From Veillonella sp. (GTDB taxonomy: Bacteria > Bacillota > Negativicutes > Veillonellales > Veillonellaceae), in the NCBI RefSeq assembly GCF_041333735.1, contig NZ_JBGKFB010000001.1, positions 1,243,501 to 1,307,500 on the forward strand: a stretch of DNA of 64,000 bases, read 5' to 3'. Under the pieces are notes generated by a model, which saw nothing but the letters and a program-made list of their open reading frames with translations, was not told where the DNA came from and ran no database searches. Made by a program: the position numbers and the translations under genes. Shown here piece after piece: positions 61,330 to 64,000 of the stretch (its first letter is position 1; each line of letters starts with the position of its first letter).

Positions 61330-61760
61330 AAAAAGCAAAAATCCATATGGCTGACGGCGGCGATATCGTAATCGAATTATTTGATAAAGAAGCTCCTGGC
61401 ACAGTACAAAACTTTATTGATTTGATTAACAAAGGTTTCTATAATGGCCTTCGTTTCCACCGTGTAATCCCTGGCTTCGTAGCTCAAGGTGGTTGCCCTA
61501 ATGGCAATGGTACAGGTGGCCCTGGTTACACAATTAAAGATGAATTGATTGGCAACCCACATAAACATGAACGTGGTGCATTGTCTATGGCTCACCGTGG
61601 TCCTAATACTGGTGGTAGCCAATTCTTTATCGTATACGAACCACAACCTCACTTGGATGGTGTACACACTGTATTCGGTAAAGTAATCGAAGGTATGGAC
61701 GTAGTTGATGGTATTCACCAAGGTGCCATCATGGAAACTGTTGAAGTAATCGAAGGTTAA
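61326..61760 (+). CDS. Cyclophilin-type peptidyl-prolyl cis-trans isomerase
   Basis: 144 residues without signal peptide, so cytoplasmic. The catalytic Arg and Phe regions are in FHRVIPGFVAQGGCP and GALSMAHRGPNTGGSQFFI; HTVFGKVIEGMDVVDGI ends the barrel. Normal length for a small bacterial cyclophilin. Overlaps tcdA by four bases, with GGAGG upstream. Confidence 0.93.
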   Translation: MKKAKIHMADGGDIVIELFDKEAPGTVQNFIDLINKGFYNGLRFHRVIPGFVAQGGCPNGNGTGGPGYTIKDELIGNPHKHERGALSMAHRGPNTGGSQFFIVYEPQPHLDGVHTVFGKVIEGMDVVDGIHQGAIMETVEVIEG

Positions 61761-61764
61761 TCTC

Positions 61765-62394
61765 ATGAATGATGTATCTATTAAACATCCAGAATGGCTA
61801 TATATCGATGTAAATGGTAAAACATCATATGGGTATGACCAAGAATGGTTCACTGATGAGTGGCAACGCTTGTCTGGTTGTGGTCCAACATCGGCATCAC
61901 AAGTATTGGGTTATTCGCTGTTTAGGGATGGCTTATTAGATCTGGAAACCACATCCGATCAAACGCTTGCTTTAGAACGGATGAACTTAGTTTGGAAATA
62001 TGTAAAGCCACGCTTTGGTGGTGGTGTTTATAAAACTCAATGGATGGAACGTGGTCTTACTCGTTTACTGGAGGATAAAGACCTATCTTATGATGTACAT
62101 ATGTTGAATGTATCTCCGTTCTGCGCATCTCGTGTAGAGGTGGAGGCTGCAGCTCAGTTTATTCATGATGCATTGGCACAAGATGTGCCTGTAGCATTTT
62201 TGAATCGTCATAAGGGTAAAGAAAAAGCTCTTTATACATGGCATTGGGTTCCAATTCACAAGATATTTATGGATGACGATGATATTCGCTGTGGCATCTT
62301 TGATGAAGGTGAAATCCGTGATTTCTCGTTAGCAAATTGGATGAAAGACACTATTTTAGGTGGCGGTTTCTGTTATATTAGTCGTAAAGATTAA
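61765..62394 (+). CDS. Papain-like (C39-like) cysteine peptidase-fold protein
   Basis: 209 residues, no signal peptide. The segment RLSGCGPTSASQVLGYSL (about residues 35-52) is the catalytic-cysteine helix of peptidase C39-like proteins, and TWHWVPIHKI (about 152-161) supplies the histidine, followed by FDEGEIRDF with an acidic third residue. Substrate unknown. It starts four bases after the cyclophilin stop and ends the run of four short genes. Confidence 0.7.
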   Translation: MNDVSIKHPEWLYIDVNGKTSYGYDQEWFTDEWQRLSGCGPTSASQVLGYSLFRDGLLDLETTSDQTLALERMNLVWKYVKPRFGGGVYKTQWMERGLTRLLEDKDLSYDVHMLNVSPFCASRVEVEAAAQFIHDALAQDVPVAFLNRHKGKEKALYTWHWVPIHKIFMDDDDIRCGIFDEGEIRDFSLANWMKDTILGGGFCYISRKD

Positions 62395-62421
62395 GTAACA
62401 GAGTAATTAACGTAATATACA

Positions 62422-62450
62422 TACGCATCGCAATCATCTGCGGTGCGTAT
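62422..62450 (+). promoter_or_regulatory. Hairpin before speE
   Basis: TACGCATCGCA and TGCGGTGCGTA form a stem with one mismatch around ATCATC. No T-tract follows, so it is either a weak terminator or a 5'-UTR structure of speE. Confidence 0.5.
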
Positions 62451-62476
62451 TGTAGTATAAAAGTAGGAGGTACTAC

Positions 62477-63316
62477 ATGAGTCAATGGATTACAGAGGAA
62501 CAAACTCCTCATTTACGTCTTAGCGCTGAAGCAGAAGAAGTATTATACTCTGGTGAATCTGAGTTCCAAAAAATTGAAGTATTTAAATCAAAAGAGTACG
62601 GTACGATGCTCGCATTAGATGGTGTATTCCAAACGTCTGAGCGTGAAGAATTCATCTACCATGAAATGATGAGTCATGTTCCATTGTTTTTACATCCAAA
62701 TCCTGAACGTGTATTGATCATCGGTGGCGGTGATGGTGGCGTAGCTAGAGAATGTGTACGCCATGATTGTGTAAAAGAAGTAACAATGGTTGAAATCGAT
62801 GGTAAAGTCGTGGAGCTTGCTAAACAATATTTGCCAACTATTGCTAAAGCTATGATTGAAAACCACCCTAAATTGACTGTAAAAATTGGTGATGGCATTG
62901 GTTTCATGGCAGAAGCAGAAGATTACTATGATGTAATTATTGTAGACTGCTCCGACCCAATCGGTCCTGGTGAAGGTTTATTTACTGAAGAGTTCTATAA
63001 GAATACATTAAAAGCTCTTAAAAAAGATGGCTTATTTGTACAACAAACAGAATCTCCTATGTTACATCAACCGCTCGTAGAGAAGGTATTTGGTTATGTA
63101 AATAATCACTTCCCAATTGCGCGTTTGTATACTGCATTTATTCCAATTTATCCTGCAGGTATGCATTGCTTCACATTGGGTTCCAAAACATTTGACCCAT
63201 TAACATGGACACCAAATCGTGAACAAAACTTTGAAACTAAGTACTATAATGCTGAAATTCAAAAGGCTGCCTTTGCTTTGCCAAATTTTGTAAAAAACTA
63301 TTTGCCAACTAAGTAA
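62477..63316 (+). CDS. speE: Polyamine aminopropyltransferase (spermidine synthase)
   Basis: Transfers aminopropyl from decarboxylated SAM to putrescine or a similar diamine. 279 residues: QKIEVFKSKEYGTMLALDGV, the SAM-binding VLIIGGGDGGVARECVRH and VEIDGKVVELA, and the catalytic Asp in VIIVDCSDPIGPGEGLF (about residue 157). GTAGGAGG precedes the ATG. No speD is beside it. Veillonella is known to carry diamines in its peptidoglycan, so polyamine genes matter here, but the role of this enzyme in that is unproven. Confidence 0.94.
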   Translation: MSQWITEEQTPHLRLSAEAEEVLYSGESEFQKIEVFKSKEYGTMLALDGVFQTSEREEFIYHEMMSHVPLFLHPNPERVLIIGGGDGGVARECVRHDCVKEVTMVEIDGKVVELAKQYLPTIAKAMIENHPKLTVKIGDGIGFMAEAEDYYDVIIVDCSDPIGPGEGLFTEEFYKNTLKALKKDGLFVQQTESPMLHQPLVEKVFGYVNNHFPIARLYTAFIPIYPAGMHCFTLGSKTFDPLTWTPNREQNFETKYYNAEIQKAAFALPNFVKNYLPTK

Positions 63317-63332
63317 ATAATATGTATAATAG

Positions 63333-63382
63333 GGAAGCACCATTCGTAAGGTATAACTTATGAATGTGCTTCCTTATTTTTA
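63333..63382 (+). terminator. Terminator after speE
   Basis: GGAAGCACcATTCgTAAG pairs with CTTAtGAATGTGCTTCC, then TTATTTTT. Confidence 0.9.
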
Positions 63383-63462
63383 TGAGGAGAAAGAGTTTAT
63401 ATTAGGGATAACACACTTTTTCATTTTATTTGTAAAAGTTAAATGAAATTGAGAAAAAGGTG

Positions 63463-63491
63463 TTGACACAAATCTCTAGAACAGATATAAT
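63463..63491 (+). promoter_or_regulatory. Consensus promoter of the tRNA operon
   Basis: TTGACA (63463-63468), 17-base spacer, TATAAT (63486-63491): both boxes perfect, about 40 bases before tRNA-His. Confidence 0.88.
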
Positions 63492-63532
63492 TCTCTTTGT
63501 TACGAAGACAACGTCTTCGATACCTACAAGGT

Positions 63533-63609
63533 GGTGGGTATGGTGAAGCGGTTAACACGGCGGATTGTGGCTCCGTTACGCGTGGGTTCGATCCCCACTA
63601 CTCACCCCA
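63533..63609 (+). tRNA. tRNA-His (GTG)
   Basis: Acceptor GTGGGTA pairs with TACTCAC; anticodon loop ATTGTGGC has GTG; T-arm GGGTTCGATCCCC. The extra G at -1 faces C73, as in tRNA-His, and CCA is encoded (63607-63609). Confidence 0.95.
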
Positions 63610-63633
63610 TAACCTACACATCATAATCACTGT

Positions 63634-63708
63634 AGGGGTGTCGCCAAGTGGTAAGGCAACGGACTTTGACTCCGTTATGCGCTGGTTCGATCCCAGCCAC
63701 CCCTGCCA
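63634..63708 (+). tRNA. tRNA-Gln (TTG)
   Basis: Acceptor AGGGGTG pairs with CACCCCT; anticodon stem ACGGA/TCCGT with loop CTTTGAC, anticodon TTG; T-arm CTGGTTCGATCCCAG; encoded GCCA end. Confidence 0.95.
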
Positions 63709-63712
63709 ACAT

Positions 63713-63788
63713 GACTCACTAGCTCAGTTGGCAGAGCACCTGACTTTTAATCAGGGTGTCCCGCGTTCGAGTCGCGGGTGAGTCACCA
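63713..63788 (+). tRNA. tRNA-Lys (TTT)
   Basis: Acceptor GACTCAC pairs with GTGAGTC; anticodon loop CTTTTAA with TTT; T-arm CGCGTTCGAGTCGCG; encoded ACCA end. Confidence 0.96.
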
Positions 63789-63792
63789 AATT

Positions 63793-63826
63793 AAAACTCA
63801 CAAACTTCGGTTTGTGAGTTTTCTAT
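63793..63826 (+). terminator. Terminator of the tRNA operon
   Basis: AAAACTCACAAAC-TTCG-GTTTGTGAGTTTT, a perfect 13-bp stem with a UUCG tetraloop. Confidence 0.95.
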
Positions 63827-63906
63827 CTCTATTCATAGAGTATTTGGTTATGATTGTATGTATAAAATCAATCAAAAATAAGTTGAAAAAATCTTTGAAA
63901 AAGAGG

Positions 63907-63935
63907 TTGACGATTTAAGATTAGATTGATATACT
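63907..63935 (+). promoter_or_regulatory. Strong promoter, probably of an rRNA operon
   Basis: TTGACG (63907-63912), 17-base spacer, TATACT (63930-63935). The sequence after it ends in CTTTGAAAACTGAACAATG, typical of the leader of Firmicutes rRNA operons, so a 16S gene is expected just past the window. Confidence 0.75.
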
Positions 63936-64000
63936 ATACAAGTCGTTAGGGCTTAGAACTAACGTAGCAGATCTTTGAAAACTGAACAATGATAGGTAAT

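Noticed and set aside
63497..63781. Open frame of 94 residues over the tRNA cluster
   Set aside because: Lies wholly on three well-folded tRNA genes; open by chance.
1..64000. Transposases, integrases or prophage genes
   Set aside because: None of the open frames shows a DDE, tyrosine or serine recombinase pattern; the accessory segments carry no recognisable mobility gene.

Overview
The window looks like a chromosomal segment of a Negativicute, most probably Veillonella. It has a Firmicutes-type translation and repair gene set, low GC with very AT-rich intergenic DNA, strong AGGAGG ribosome binding sites, a cobA-hemD fusion, a Bacillus-type ThyA, a one-piece pyruvate:ferredoxin oxidoreductase, a citrate lyase operon, and a tRNA His-Gln-Lys cluster running into what looks like an rRNA operon promoter at the right edge. 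The genus call is an inference from content; no 16S rRNA lies in the window.

Layout. 1-8302: proC and a YlmH-like S4 protein, then a tight tetrapyrrole operon (precorrin-2 dehydrogenase, hemA, hemC, cobA-hemD, hemB, hemL) that goes from glutamyl-tRNA to uroporphyrinogen III and on to precorrin-2/sirohydrochlorin. 8387-13781: an XRE regulator and then a very AT-rich accessory island of small unrecognised membrane-anchored proteins mixed with at least three decayed genes. 13930-21692: YgjP-like metalloprotease, dnaE, pyk, a Bax inhibitor-1 family membrane protein and a LysR regulator. 22090-26367: DASS/CitT-type carboxylate antiporter and citDEF. 26616-29398: a four-gene AT-rich group that includes a protein resembling EVE/PUA-type modification readers joined to a possible Mrr-like nuclease, the best candidate for an undescribed defence system here. 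29640-33321: an MFS transporter, a SAP-domain protein, and a LysR gene with a small membrane protein on the minus strand. 33707-45811: pyruvate:ferredoxin oxidoreductase, a SAM methyltransferase, a WYL regulator, putP (minus), recQ, thyA and folA. 45808-54742: tex, aldehyde dehydrogenase, a probable inserted module (FGE-like protein plus lipoprotein) lying between duplicated terminator sequences, a DEAD-box RNA helicase and a Fur/PerR-type regulator with its own 7-1-7 box. 54926-63316: endonuclease IV, sbcD-sbcC, a run of four short genes (VOC, TcdA, cyclophilin, C39-like) and speE. 63463-63935: tRNA operon and an rRNA-type promoter.

Metabolic reading: citrate import and cleavage give oxaloacetate and acetate; pyruvate kinase and pyruvate:ferredoxin oxidoreductase give acetyl-CoA and reduced ferredoxin, in keeping with an anaerobe living on organic acids. 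The heme genes end at uroporphyrinogen III/sirohydrochlorin in this window, which fits cobalamin or siroheme supply rather than a complete protoheme route. Most transcription units are bounded by clear hairpin terminators, and several have palindromic operator candidates at their promoters (MFS, WYL, recQ, por, fur).
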